Notes: generated from the sequence alone by a model not told the origin. Shown: positions 33,049 through 42,759, counted from the first letter of the stretch. The stretch: DNA of 61,989 nucleotides from Clostridiales bacterium (GCA_015056255.1 SVGP01000019.1:1-61989); one strand, 5' to 3'. Translations and numbers: made by a program.

Positions 33049-34074
33049 CTATAACGGCTTCCCGATCAGCGCCTGAATGAGTTCCGCGCATTTTTTTCTG
33101 CGCGCATCGCTTTTGAGCCATTCCGCCATCAGGCAGACGTTCGGATACTGAAACAAATCTGCAATGCGCTTATAATACGGCCAGGCGTATTTTTCATCGT
33201 CATTCAATGCATAGTGCTTAAGGATCACAGAAAGCTCTTCATTTTGTTCTGAGTCCTGTTTTGAAATGATTTCCTGAATTGACATTGCGTCAAATTCCTC
33301 GTCTTCTGGAAACCAGTTCGTTTCGTTCAAAAAGACGTTGATATTGACGTCCGTGCCCGCCATGTTGAAATCAATGAGGCCCACAAAATGTCCGTCTTTA
33401 TGAAGCTCATTTGTGCTGTTCAAATCCCCCTGATAAACGCAGCGGGGCAAATCATGAAACACCGCCATGATTTTTTCGCGAAGCATTTTATTGAATTGAT
33501 CAACCTGAACAGCCAGATCACCAAAGCCGTTTTTACGAAGCGTTTCCGTAAGCATGTTGGCGTTTTCCTGCTTTTCATCGACGTCCACGTCCAGCGGCGC
33601 AAGGTCGATAATGCTCCACATGGATTTCGTTTCCGATAAATCCACGCCCGTGTATTTTGCCGCCAATACACCTAAATGTTCAATCACTTCCTTACGGTCG
33701 TGCTCCGTCCCCCATCCAAGCACGGGATAGATTGCATATTCTTCGACAAAGCAGGCGTATTCCCTGTTATCCTTTGTAAGAGTGTACGACAAGGAACCGT
33801 TTAATGCAGGTATGAAATCCGGGCAGTATACACCGATTGCCCGGTAACGATGGATGAGTCTTCGTATTTCCTGAAGCCTCATCTCCCACATGGATGTCGT
33901 GGAATTGACCTTCAAAACATATTTGTCATCGAGAATAAAGTTTAAGCGTTTGTCGTTTTCATCATGTGAGGTGTCAAAAAAGCCGGTTATGCTTTGAACT
34001 GGCAATCCAAAGTGCGACAGTATTTCCCGGATTTCATCCAGTTCAAGAATTGTTTTTTCATCATTTGCGTTCAT
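33049..34074 (-). CDS. aminoglycoside-phosphotransferase-like kinase
   Basis: 341-aa protein of the APH/choline-kinase fold. The catalytic loop is YQGDLNSTNEL, a QGD variant of the usual HGDxxxxN, and the metal site follows as GLIDFNMAG. The N-lobe (about 40-60, RLNFILDDKYVLKVN) supplies the ATP Lys. Members phosphorylate small molecules such as antibiotics, choline, homoserine or sugars; the substrate is unknown, and the His-to-Gln change alone does not exclude activity. There are 45-bp gaps to both neighbours and a GGAG site. Whether it belongs with the exporter/two-component genes or the metallopeptidase is unclear. Confidence 0.78.
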   Translation of the reverse strand: MNANDEKTILELDEIREILSHFGLPVQSITGFFDTSHDENDKRLNFILDDKYVLKVNSTTSMWEMRLQEIRRLIHRYRAIGVYCPDFIPALNGSLSYTLTKDNREYACFVEEYAIYPVLGWGTEHDRKEVIEHLGVLAAKYTGVDLSETKSMWSIIDLAPLDVDVDEKQENANMLTETLRKNGFGDLAVQVDQFNKMLREKIMAVFHDLPRCVYQGDLNSTNELHKDGHFVGLIDFNMAGTDVNINVFLNETNWFPEDEEFDAMSIQEIISKQDSEQNEELSVILKHYALNDDEKYAWPYYKRIADLFQYPNVCLMAEWLKSDARRKKCAELIQALIGKPL

Positions 34075-34119
34075 TTTTATTTCTCCAAATATCTATAAGC
34101 ATAAGTTGTTTCAACAGAT

Positions 34120-35718
34120 TCATTGAGAAGAAATCCATTCCGGAATTTTTACTCCCTTGAACTTATTCTTTATGTGCGTTTTCCATTCGGCTTCAAGGTC
34201 GATCCAATCCTTCCCCGTAACCTCCAATACTGTTTCGGGAAACAGCATTAGATTAGAGATTGCATCCTCTCCGTACAATTCAATTAGATAATGAGTAAAC
34301 GAATTGATTGCATTTCTGCCATTGTAATAATCGAGCTCATATTCATTTGTAGCATAACACAAAATATCATAGAATTCAAAATAATCATCAACTCCCGGCT
34401 GGTAACTGCGTCCTGTAAAGGTATAAAAAAGATCAGCCCATTGTTCGTTTTGTGTCATTGTCGTTTCTATAGAGTACAAGGAATGCCAGGAATGCGATCT
34501 GCCGATTTCACAAAAAGCCTGTGATTGCCAGCATCGTCCCAAATTGGGGTTTATCAAATGCTCGATATGATGATAATACTCATGAAGGTATCCTTGGATC
34601 ATCGTGACATTTACTTTCTTCATAGAAGGTTCATAGTGGTTAACCAGTGACTTACCGAATTGAGCTTTTGCACTTTCTTCAGAAAGCCAATTTATTGAAA
34701 TACTGCCAGCCTTATCTTCTAATCCGAAAAGTTCAATTGCTTCGGTGATTTCGTTGTTGATAATATTTGCAGTTTGATATATAGATTCATAATCAGAAAA
34801 ATAGTCCCCATATATTACGCTAGAATAATCCGAATAGTTACGATCCACAATGAGTTGGGCATAGGTAGTGTTAATACATAGCGGCGAATATTCTCCGCGA
34901 TACGCATAGCCGCAGGTTTGACGTGCAAACGAGATTCCGATTTCTCCTGCATAGGCTTCAACAAGCTCGTAATATTCATCCAACTGAATATCAATAGGCT
35001 TTTCAAGCGCCGTAACCCATTTAATATCATCAAAGAGATGGATACTTAATGCTTTACACTGATTTACCGTTTCTTCTGAAGCAAAGTCCGAACTGAAGCA
35101 AGGATACTGTAAATCAATCGCTTTCGGATTATTTGAGAAGAACTCTTTCATAACAACAGGTGCTACATCTATTTGGGAATCCGTCTGCCAGCCAAGTTGC
35201 TCTGCAATGACATTTGCCATAGCATACACATAGCCGTAATCGGTGTAGTCTCCCCATAAAGTGTGCAATGTAGCAAGGATTTGACGATATGTTTTTGTGG
35301 ATGAAAAAGCAATATATGCTGTGTCTTTACTGGAATAACCAAAGCTATCTGCGTGATCTGATACAATATATCGCAAATTGCGAAGTTCCATGCCGCAATC
35401 TTTAAGGAAGCGCAAGAGCGTTCGCTGCGCATTGATAAATTTATCAGCTTGAGTGGTGTCTTGCGTCAAACAAATGAATGTTCCATCCTCTGTAGTGGCT
35501 TTAAGCGCATCGAACCATTTAATCTGATTTATAACAGCCGGTCTGGAGTAATATCTGCTTTCGACAGAATATTCGTACTGCTCATCAATTACTATTACTG
35601 ATGGAATGCAGAAGGTATCGCATTTTTCCAACGCGCAGCCTACGATAGACATCATTGAGGCTACAACTATACAAATGAATAAAATTCTATACGCCTTTGC
35701 CTGTAATTGACCTTTCAT
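34120..35718 (-). CDS. putative zinc metallopeptidase lipoprotein, novel family
   Basis: 532 aa, exported lipoprotein by signal (LFICIVVASMMSIVGC, Cys28). The protein is not recognised, but has a good gluzincin pattern: HEYYH (379-383) as HExxH in GYLHEYYHHIEHL, and about 45 residues later NEQWADLFY with Glu425 as a candidate third zinc ligand. Many Tyr/Asp and several Cys residues suggest a folded extracellular domain. The gene is visibly more AT-rich than its neighbours and uses different codons, which suggests recent transfer. The start is ATG 35718 (AGAAGG site); the ATG at 35736 has no site. It may be the first gene of a run including the APH-like and two-component genes. Confidence 0.7.
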   Translation of the reverse strand: MKGQLQAKAYRILFICIVVASMMSIVGCALEKCDTFCIPSVIVIDEQYEYSVESRYYSRPAVINQIKWFDALKATTEDGTFICLTQDTTQADKFINAQRTLLRFLKDCGMELRNLRYIVSDHADSFGYSSKDTAYIAFSSTKTYRQILATLHTLWGDYTDYGYVYAMANVIAEQLGWQTDSQIDVAPVVMKEFFSNNPKAIDLQYPCFSSDFASEETVNQCKALSIHLFDDIKWVTALEKPIDIQLDEYYELVEAYAGEIGISFARQTCGYAYRGEYSPLCINTTYAQLIVDRNYSDYSSVIYGDYFSDYESIYQTANIINNEITEAIELFGLEDKAGSISINWLSEESAKAQFGKSLVNHYEPSMKKVNVTMIQGYLHEYYHHIEHLINPNLGRCWQSQAFCEIGRSHSWHSLYSIETTMTQNEQWADLFYTFTGRSYQPGVDDYFEFYDILCYATNEYELDYYNGRNAINSFTHYLIELYGEDAISNLMLFPETVLEVTGKDWIDLEAEWKTHIKNKFKGVKIPEWISSQ

Positions 35719-35812
35719 TGACCAAAACCTTCTCATAATTTATAGTTTCATTGCCAGTATCAATACTCATAAAAATGCCGTTGTCTCTTTCCAAGGTTGA
35801 AAATACATTGAT

Positions 35813-35854
35813 GGAGAACCGTATGGACGATCGAATTATCCCATACGGTTCTCC
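35813..35854 (-). terminator. hairpin after the YcxB-like gene
   Basis: A perfect 14-bp stem, GGAGAACCGTATGG (35813-35826) / CCATACGGTTCTCC (35841-35854). The U-tract on the minus-strand exit side is poor (ATCAATGTATTTTC), so it may be weak or stabilise the 3' end. Confidence 0.68.
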
Positions 35855-35872
35855 GTCTTTCATTGTTGTCTT

Positions 35873-36370
35873 TTACTCAATAAACTTCGCTTCCGGGCAT
35901 TTGTCTTTCAGAAAACTGCAGAATTCTGCCTCATCGCCCACCGTAAATTTCCCTTTGGCCACAATGACGAATAATGCTTTTCCGCACTGTAATACATACG
36001 TGTTTTTCAGATTATGAATATGGGTTATCTTGGCATATTCAATCGCATTCGTATGAGTACCTTCTTCAGTGCGTATATCATCGTCAAAAGTAATCCGGGT
36101 TTCGGGCATTTCCCCTCCATGATATTTACGCATATTCTTTAGCGTAACTTTTCCGATAAACTCCGTCATCAGCAAGGTTGTTGCAGAAATAAGCATTAGC
36201 AATCCGGAAAGCATCGGAATCCCTTTGAATATTAACTCAATGAAAGCCAACATCAAGCCGATTCCAGCTGATATCAAAGTGATTCTTCTCAATTGTCCGA
36301 ACAAAACGTTTTTTATATAATCACCATAGATCTTCTCATTGATCACATAGCAATTTATAAATTCCATCAT
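35873..36370 (-). CDS. YcxB-like two-TM membrane protein
   Basis: 165 aa with two hydrophobic segments (about 29-49 and 52-70) followed by a soluble beta-rich PH-like domain (about 85-165: TRITFDDDIRT...YAKITHIHNLKNTYVLQC...FVIVAKGKF). This arrangement resembles the YcxB-like family of uncharacterised Firmicutes membrane proteins. The AGGAGGTACTGA site precedes two tandem ATGs at 36370/36367. It lies 29 bp after the GH3 gene on the same strand and has no promoter of its own in the gap, so it is probably co-transcribed with the glycosidase operon. Confidence 0.7.
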   Translation of the reverse strand: MMEFINCYVINEKIYGDYIKNVLFGQLRRITLISAGIGLMLAFIELIFKGIPMLSGLLMLISATTLLMTEFIGKVTLKNMRKYHGGEMPETRITFDDDIRTEEGTHTNAIEYAKITHIHNLKNTYVLQCGKALFVIVAKGKFTVGDEAEFCSFLKDKCPEAKFIE

Positions 36371-36399
36371 TCAGTACCTCCTAAATGTATCGGCGCGTA

Positions 36400-38835
36400 T
36401 CAGACAAGATCCTTCCTCCGCGTTTTGAGAATAAACGTAAGCACCGTCTTAGCCGTTCTCTGAAGCTCGGCTCTTGTGATTCCGCCTTCTTTTCCGATGG
36501 TTTCAAGAAGCGTTCCGTCTGAAACATATTTTTTTTGAACATGCCCCATGTTGCCCGGCATCAGAACGTCTACCTGCGCGCGGACGCGGTAGGCGTTGTC
36601 GCGGATGGACGGGAATTCGTGGCTTACGTCCTTTTGCATCCACCAGTCGGTGATAACCACGCCGTCAAAACCCCATTCCTTTCGAAGGACGGTGGTCGCA
36701 AGGTCGTAATTGTAGTGCGCCCAGACGGAATTAATCTTGTTGTAGGAGGTCATGATGGTGTTGGGCTTGGCTTCCTTGACCGCGATTTCGAAGGCGCGCA
36801 GATAGATTTCGCGAAGGGCGCGCTCGGACACGCGGGAATCGTTGGTGTTGCGCTTGGTTTCCTGATTGTTGCAGGCAAAGTGCTTGGGGCAACAGGATTT
36901 GCCCTGACTCTGAACGCCGCGGATGACGGCGGCGGCCATCTTTCCGGCCAGCAGCGGATCTTCCGAAAAATATTCAAAGTTTCTGCCGCACAAGAGGTTT
37001 CTGTGAATATTAAGGCCCGGAGACAGCACGATGTCTACGCCATGCTTGATCATTTCTTTGCCGATGTGGGTGTAGAGTTCTTCGACCAATTGATCGTCAA
37101 ACGTTGAGGCAAGAGCTGTTCCGCTGGGCAGGAGCGAGGCAAACTTCTGAAGTCTTAAGCCCGAGGGGCCGTCGGAGGTGATGATCGGAAGAACACCCTT
37201 ATCCCTTAAGGATTCAAGCACGCCGCCGAACGCGCCGGCGTTTCCGGCGACGCCAAGTTCTGAACCCATCGCGCCTTCGCCGCGAGTGAGCGCTTCCAGC
37301 TCCTCGTCAGAAAGCTGAGCAATGAATTCATCGAGGGTGATTTTGCCCATCGCAACATCCTTGAGTTTCTTGCCCTTGTCGCCCGTTGCGGGGATTTCCT
37401 TGGGCAGTCTTTCAAGGATTCTGTTTCTAAGGGAGACTTCGCCTTTTTCAACGGTTTCTTCGTTAAAAGCGATTTTGCCGCCATTTTCATAAGCGTGCAT
37501 GCGCTTAAAAGGATCGACTACATTAAGCGCGCTTTCCGTTTGCTCGATAAGCTTGGTTTCCTGAAGGGCAAATTCACCAGCCAGCGCATCTGCCACGAAC
37601 ACTTTGTACGCGCCCTTTTCAAGCACAAACGCGTTTTTGTAGCCGCTTCTTCCCGTGTCGTCATAGGAAGAAATGACCTTATCTGTAAAGGTAAGCGTCA
37701 CAATTTCGCTTTCGCCGCTGTTTAAGAGCCTGGTTTTTCCATAGGCGACAAGCGATTTTGCGGCTTTTCCAAGCTCTCCCTGCGGCGCGCTTACAAACGC
37801 CATCACGGTTTCTTTTCCTGCGGCTTTTCCGGTGTTGGTCACTTCGACCTTTACCGTGTAAACGCCGTCTCCCTTTTCAAAAGAGACAATCTTTTGAGTG
37901 AAGGTCGTGTAGGAAAGGCCGAAGCCAAAGGGATACAGCACTCTGTCCTTTTTGAAGGTTTCAAAATAGCGGTAGCCGACAAAGATATCTTCATAGTAGT
38001 TGTTGAACTGCTCGCCGCCGAAGTTTTTGCTGGAAGGGTAATCTTCGTAGGCTTTGGCGATGGTGTCGGAAAGCTTGCCGGCAGGGCTTACCTTTCCGGT
38101 CAGAACGTCCGAAACGGCATTTCCGCTTTCCATGCCGCCCTGCCAGACGATGAGGATGGATGAAATCCTGTCCTTATATACCTCTGCCCAGCTCATATCG
38201 AAAATGCTTCCGATGTTTAAAAGAACAATGGTCTTTTGAAACGCGCCGGACACCAATTCAAGCATCTTATTTTCTTCCTTGGTGAGATAAAAGCTTCCGG
38301 GCGTTAATGTGTTTTCCCTGTCCTCGCCTGCCGCGCGTCCGATGACGATGACGGCAGTATCATTTTTCTCAGCTGCTTTTTTGACAAAGTCAGCCTTTAG
38401 CGGCATTTCGGGATGGCTCATCGGCCAGTGACCCCACCAGCCGTGGTCGGCCTTGTTGCTGTCGGTGTTCACCCATGCTTTGTAGGTTTCGGCTACATCC
38501 TCATCAAACTGAACGCCCGCATTTTCAAGCCCTTCCATGAGGCTTACGCGATAGGGAGGATTCACGTCGCCGCCGCTTCCGTATCCGACGTAAAACCAGT
38601 CCTGCTGGCATCTTCCAAATACCGCGATTTTATCGTTCTTTTTAAGCGGCAATGCGCCGTCGTTTTTCAAAAGCACGCAGCTTTCGGCAGCAGCTTTTCT
38701 TGCGATCAGGCTCATTTCCTTTGTCACTTTATCGTTTCCGGAGGCCGTCATTTCCTCCTGCATAAGGCCGTTGCCCATGCCCCAGTCGATCACGCGCTGC
38801 ATGAGCTTTCCAAAGGTTCTTTTGATCTTATTCAT
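36400..38835 (-). CDS. GH3 glycosidase with inverted domain order
   Basis: 811 aa, no signal peptide. The usual GH3 order (catalytic barrel then alpha/beta sandwich) is reversed. Residues 30-330 carry the alpha/beta sandwich (KAAAESCVLLKNDGALPL, IVWQGGMESG, VLYPFGFGLSYT); a fibronectin-III-like domain follows (about 335-430); and the barrel lies at 500-811 with SDGPSGLR, GRNFEYFSEDP, CPKHFACNNQE and the nucleophile Asp730 in VVITDWWM. The same inversion is known in beta-glucosidases of Ruminococcus albus and Butyrivibrio. The likely activity is beta-glucosidase or beta-xylosidase on imported oligosaccharides. It is the last glycosidase of the nine-gene run, 17 bp after the GH78-like gene, with a GGAGGGAAAA site. 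Confidence 0.92.
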   Translation of the reverse strand: MNKIKRTFGKLMQRVIDWGMGNGLMQEEMTASGNDKVTKEMSLIARKAAAESCVLLKNDGALPLKKNDKIAVFGRCQQDWFYVGYGSGGDVNPPYRVSLMEGLENAGVQFDEDVAETYKAWVNTDSNKADHGWWGHWPMSHPEMPLKADFVKKAAEKNDTAVIVIGRAAGEDRENTLTPGSFYLTKEENKMLELVSGAFQKTIVLLNIGSIFDMSWAEVYKDRISSILIVWQGGMESGNAVSDVLTGKVSPAGKLSDTIAKAYEDYPSSKNFGGEQFNNYYEDIFVGYRYFETFKKDRVLYPFGFGLSYTTFTQKIVSFEKGDGVYTVKVEVTNTGKAAGKETVMAFVSAPQGELGKAAKSLVAYGKTRLLNSGESEIVTLTFTDKVISSYDDTGRSGYKNAFVLEKGAYKVFVADALAGEFALQETKLIEQTESALNVVDPFKRMHAYENGGKIAFNEETVEKGEVSLRNRILERLPKEIPATGDKGKKLKDVAMGKITLDEFIAQLSDEELEALTRGEGAMGSELGVAGNAGAFGGVLESLRDKGVLPIITSDGPSGLRLQKFASLLPSGTALASTFDDQLVEELYTHIGKEMIKHGVDIVLSPGLNIHRNLLCGRNFEYFSEDPLLAGKMAAAVIRGVQSQGKSCCPKHFACNNQETKRNTNDSRVSERALREIYLRAFEIAVKEAKPNTIMTSYNKINSVWAHYNYDLATTVLRKEWGFDGVVITDWWMQKDVSHEFPSIRDNAYRVRAQVDVLMPGNMGHVQKKYVSDGTLLETIGKEGGITRAELQRTAKTVLTFILKTRRKDLV

Positions 38836-38852
38836 GCGTTTTCCCTCCGTTT

Positions 38853-41012
38853 TTATTTAAAGGAAACGAGTTTTCCGTCCTTTGTGCGGATCTGCGCCTT
38901 CAAAATGCCGGGTCTGCCGGTCGCTTTTTGAATGTTTATGTTCTGAAATCCGATCTCCTCAGGCTGAATGCCTGCGCCGTAGGCAAAATACAGATACGCA
39001 GGAACCGCGCTCCAGCCATGGCAGAGGCTGCCGGCTCTGTCAAAGTCGTCGCCCGCCTTGATGGTTTCAAAGAAGGTGGTCGCACCGCGAAGGAGCATGC
39101 TGCCCCACTGCATTTCGATATCGTTTCTGACCCATGCGCCGTATTTGCCCGCGTGTTTTAAGAGGGATTCATACTTGAAGATGGAATAGGCAAGCGTGAC
39201 GGGCACCATGGTGCCGTCGGTGAGGCGCGAAAGGGCTTTATTCAAATTCTTTTCAGGGCATGCGCCTGCGTAAATGCAGATGGCCTGCGTAAGCTCATCG
39301 AGGCAGGAAAGCTTTCCGTCAAGGGTCATGAAGGAATAGTAATAGCCCTTTTTCTCGCTATAGAAATTTTCATGAATGGCTTCTCTTAAAGATACGCAGA
39401 TTTTCTGCATTCTTTCGGCTTCTTCCTTCTTTCCAAGCGCGTCATAGATCATGGAAAGGCGCGATACGCTTAGCGCAAGAAACGCGTTCATCGGCGCGTC
39501 GTAACGGTCTTCGTTCGTGGTTTTAAAGAAGCTGTCATGACCGTCCAGATGATCCGACCACTCGTAAAAGTTCCACTTGTCCGTGCCTCCATAGCGTGGC
39601 GCAAGGCCGTTTTCACGGATGCGGGCAACCGCGCTTTCGACGATCGTTTCACAAACGGGCAGCATGCGAATGACAAATTCCCTGTCGCCCGAATGCAGAA
39701 GATATTCCCACACAGCGACCACATACATCATGGAAAACGTCGGAATATTAACCGCTACGCGCGCGGGAGCGCAAAGCTCCAGAAGATTATCAGGTCTTAA
39801 CGTTCGTGCAAGCGTTTCCAAAGACGCCTTGGCAAAATCGTATTCGCCGAACACATAATACCCCGCCAGCATCTGGTTTCTCGAATCCATCGCGTAAAGC
39901 GCCTGCTCGCGCCACGGGCAGTCCTCATAGTGCTCGTGCATACAAAGGAGGAGCGTGCGCTTACAGGTGTCATAGATCATCTGATGAAGCGCATCCTTAA
40001 GCACAAGATTTGCGCCCTCAGGCACGGGATAATGTACGGGGCGAACGCCCGCGTAGGAAACGAAGGCCTTTTTGGCGTAGATATGCAATTGCATATATCG
40101 TAAGCCCAGTCTTCTGTAGGGATGGAAAAAACGGTTTTGGCCCTTTTTCGCCTTGAGCACAGAAATAAAGTTTCTGGTTCCAACATAGGCGCGAACGCGC
40201 AGATCGTCCAGATGCTCGCCCCAGCCGAGGAGGATTTCGCTGTCCTCGCTGACTTCAATTTCGATGTCCATCAGGCCGGTTTCTTCTTCGCCGAGATCGT
40301 AAACGAGATATACGCCGTCGTTTTTGCCCTTTAAAAACGCACCGGATTCATCCGTGATTTCGCTTGTCTCCCTGTAGGATAAAAACGCCTTCTGAATCCG
40401 CTGGCCGATGGGCTCATCCTTTTCGTATGCGTCCTTGAAAACGCCCTGAGACACGAGTCGGGAAAACTTTCTTTCCTCCATCACGCAGTTTTTGATCGGA
40501 CGCGGGATGAATGCGTATGTATCGCCAGTCTCGATGGAAGGCGCAAAGGAAGGGGCTTTTTTCGTAAGATCCATGTGGAAGGTATAGCCCATCTGGCCCG
40601 TGATCAGAGGCGCGGGGCCGCTTTTATAGATGGGGTTAATGGCGGATAAAACATCCTTTGAAGAAGAAAGGATGCTTAATCCCTTTTCAAACACCTCAAA
40701 CATCACATATGGCTTTCCCGCCTTGTATACGGAAGAATCGGTGAGCGTACAATAGCCGCCGATCACAAGATCGTTTTTGCCTTCCTTTACAAGATGCGAA
40801 ATGTCCAGTGCGTCATAAACGCGTCTTCCTTCATCGTCTGCAAACTGCGCAGAATACAGATATTCCCCGTTTACATACACTGCGTAATGGGAATCCGCAG
40901 CGATCAGAAGACGGATGTCGCCGCCCTTGTACTGAAACTCGCTCTTGAAAAGCGCGTAGGTGTTTTCCTGAACGGGGACATCCAGCCAGATCGGCTTTGC
41001 ATTTTTAAACAT
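38853..41012 (-). CDS. GH78-like alpha-L-rhamnosidase
   Basis: 719-aa cytosolic glycosidase. The N-terminal beta-sandwich (1-110, ADSHYAVYVNGEYL) and concanavalin-like region (about 190-320) precede an (alpha/alpha)6 barrel with the GH78 signature DCPWREQALYAMDSRNQ (364-380), carrying the acid residues, and HGWSAVPAYLYF near the end. It would release L-rhamnose or a related deoxysugar from small glycans; substrate preference is inferred from the family. Only 2 bp separate it from the sugar isomerase gene and the GGGAGG site is inside that gene. It is somewhat shorter than many GH78 enzymes, lacking the extra carbohydrate-binding domains. Confidence 0.82.
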   Translation of the reverse strand: MFKNAKPIWLDVPVQENTYALFKSEFQYKGGDIRLLIAADSHYAVYVNGEYLYSAQFADDEGRRVYDALDISHLVKEGKNDLVIGGYCTLTDSSVYKAGKPYVMFEVFEKGLSILSSSKDVLSAINPIYKSGPAPLITGQMGYTFHMDLTKKAPSFAPSIETGDTYAFIPRPIKNCVMEERKFSRLVSQGVFKDAYEKDEPIGQRIQKAFLSYRETSEITDESGAFLKGKNDGVYLVYDLGEEETGLMDIEIEVSEDSEILLGWGEHLDDLRVRAYVGTRNFISVLKAKKGQNRFFHPYRRLGLRYMQLHIYAKKAFVSYAGVRPVHYPVPEGANLVLKDALHQMIYDTCKRTLLLCMHEHYEDCPWREQALYAMDSRNQMLAGYYVFGEYDFAKASLETLARTLRPDNLLELCAPARVAVNIPTFSMMYVVAVWEYLLHSGDREFVIRMLPVCETIVESAVARIRENGLAPRYGGTDKWNFYEWSDHLDGHDSFFKTTNEDRYDAPMNAFLALSVSRLSMIYDALGKKEEAERMQKICVSLREAIHENFYSEKKGYYYSFMTLDGKLSCLDELTQAICIYAGACPEKNLNKALSRLTDGTMVPVTLAYSIFKYESLLKHAGKYGAWVRNDIEMQWGSMLLRGATTFFETIKAGDDFDRAGSLCHGWSAVPAYLYFAYGAGIQPEEIGFQNINIQKATGRPGILKAQIRTKDGKLVSFK

Positions 41013-41014
41013 TC

Positions 41015-41773
41015 TTATTCCCTCCCGCTGATCAATAGATTAAGCGTTTCGGCGTCCTTTAAAAGCATTTCATCCAGATCGTCTTTTACGAATTCGATCA
41101 GCATATAGCCGTCCTTTTTGATATTCATTGCGCGCTTGATCAGGGAAGCGCCCTCTTCAAGCGGCTTTCGGATGATGGCGTTTTCGGTGTGTTCCCACTT
41201 AAAAATATGAACATGGGAAAGACGGCTTTGAACCTCACCAAGCGCTTTGAGCGATTCCGCCTCGCCCCAGTCCCATCTGGGCTGCCAGTAGAACATGGGC
41301 GAAAAGGGTTCTCCCTCCGTTTCCTTCAAAAGCTTTTTGACGCTTTCTCTGTCATCGGTCAGCGAAAAGGGATGATATTCTAAAGCGACCTGAACGCCTG
41401 CGCCATGCGCGATTTCTGAGGCTCTCATAAGCTCGTCAACCGCGTATTTTCTTTCGTCTTCCGTAAAATCCTTGCTGTCTTTTTTGCCGCCCCAGATGCG
41501 GATGATGGGCGATTCAAGCTTTAACGCTTCATCAAGGTTATACTGAAACGCGTCCAGCCCCTCGCCAAGGCAGAAATAGCTGCCGTAGGAGCTGACCGAA
41601 AGGCCGTGATCGCGGGTCATTTCAAGCGTTTCCTTCGCTTTATTGCCCTTGGGCGGCACATGAATGTCTCCGCCCCATTCGATGGCAGAAAGATGCGCCT
41701 TTTCGCAAAGCGCGCAGATTTCCTTAACCGTTTTGTTTCTGAAGGTAATCGACACAAGTCCGCTTTTCAGCAT
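41015..41773 (-). CDS. sugar phosphate isomerase/epimerase family TIM-barrel protein
   Basis: 252-aa xylose-isomerase-like (AP endonuclease 2 fold) protein. The metal and substrate residues fall in expected places: EWGGDIH (about 32-38), RIWGG, VALEYHP (Glu and His), DWGEAESL and IEFVKDD. Members interconvert ketoses, inosose and keto-sugars, or act as epimerases; no exact match can be named. It sits between a hydroxyacid dehydrogenase and the rhamnosidase-like gene (14-bp and 2-bp gaps), so it may handle the liberated sugar. The AAGGGAGGAAAA site supports ATG 41773. Confidence 0.85.
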   Translation of the reverse strand: MLKSGLVSITFRNKTVKEICALCEKAHLSAIEWGGDIHVPPKGNKAKETLEMTRDHGLSVSSYGSYFCLGEGLDAFQYNLDEALKLESPIIRIWGGKKDSKDFTEDERKYAVDELMRASEIAHGAGVQVALEYHPFSLTDDRESVKKLLKETEGEPFSPMFYWQPRWDWGEAESLKALGEVQSRLSHVHIFKWEHTENAIIRKPLEEGASLIKRAMNIKKDGYMLIEFVKDDLDEMLLKDAETLNLLISGRE

Positions 41774-41787
41774 CTGTTTTTCCTCCC

Positions 41788-42759
41788 TTACGCCATCGTT
41801 TCAAGCATTTTGAGAGTAACTTCGTCTTCCGATTTTTCGCCTTTCAGGTAAAGCTTTAAGTTGTCCACCATTCTCTGGCCCATGCGCTCGGTTTCAAGGC
41901 CGCTGGTACCCGCCATGTGAGGCGTGATGAAGCAATTGTCCAGCTCGTTAAGCACGCATTTGTCAAAGTTCTTTTCGTCGGTAATAACGTCCAGAAGCGC
42001 AAAGCGCGTATGGTTATCCTTAAGCGCGTCGTACAGATCGTTTTCATCAAGCTGCGCGCCGCGGCCTGTATTGATAAAACAGGCGTAATCGGGCATTGAG
42101 AAAAAGTGCTCGCGCTTCAAAATGCCGACGGTCGCGGGAAGATTTGCAATATGGTTTGTAACCACCTGACAGGAAGCGAAAATTTCTTCAAGCGAATGAA
42201 GGCTCACACCCAGCTCCTTCGCCCTTTCTTCCTTCACAAACGGATCATACGCCCAGACCTCAAGGTCGGTGCTCTTTAAACGGCCTGCTACCAAAGACCC
42301 GATTGCGCCAAGGCCTAAAATGCCAACTCGCGTTTGGTATGCGCCGGGATGGGCGTTGATCAGACGGTTTGCTTTGGGGCGATCCTTTTTTGCGATAGCG
42401 AGCGAGGGAAAATAGCCCTTGACCGCAAGCAGAATCTGGGCAAAGGTGAATTCCGCAACGGGCACGGCGTTGGCCTTCCATGCGCTGAACAGGCGGATAT
42501 TGTTTTCAAGAAGATTTCTTCCAAACAGCTGAACCGAGCCCGCGCCATAGAAAACGCACTTGAGATTCGGGTACTTTTTTACGTCAATTTTCGGGAATCC
42601 CCACGTGGAAAAAAGAAAATCTTCGTCGCCGCCGGGCGCATCCTTGCATTCGAGCACGGTGGCTTTCGTTTTTAGAATCTCTTCAACTTCTTCAATCTGC
42701 CGGTCGGTAAACACGCGTCGTAATGTTATTTCTTCCGCTGCCAGAAATGCCGCTTTCAT
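41788..42759 (-). CDS. D-2-hydroxyacid dehydrogenase family protein
   Basis: 323 aa, NAD-dependent, cytosolic. The Rossmann motif GILGLGAIGSLVAGRL (about 146-161) and the catalytic triad elements INTGRGAQLDE (Arg), the LLDVITDE region (Glu) and CFITPHMAGTSG (His) are present. Members reduce 2-ketoacids or oxidise sugar acids such as phosphoglycerate, glycerate or glyoxylate derivatives. It overlaps the CrtO-like gene by 4 bp (ATGA) and precedes the isomerase gene by 14 bp, so it belongs to the carbohydrate part of the nine-gene operon. The exact substrate is unknown. Confidence 0.9.
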   Translation of the reverse strand: MKAAFLAAEEITLRRVFTDRQIEEVEEILKTKATVLECKDAPGGDEDFLFSTWGFPKIDVKKYPNLKCVFYGAGSVQLFGRNLLENNIRLFSAWKANAVPVAEFTFAQILLAVKGYFPSLAIAKKDRPKANRLINAHPGAYQTRVGILGLGAIGSLVAGRLKSTDLEVWAYDPFVKEERAKELGVSLHSLEEIFASCQVVTNHIANLPATVGILKREHFFSMPDYACFINTGRGAQLDENDLYDALKDNHTRFALLDVITDEKNFDKCVLNELDNCFITPHMAGTSGLETERMGQRMVDNLKLYLKGEKSEDEVTLKMLETMA

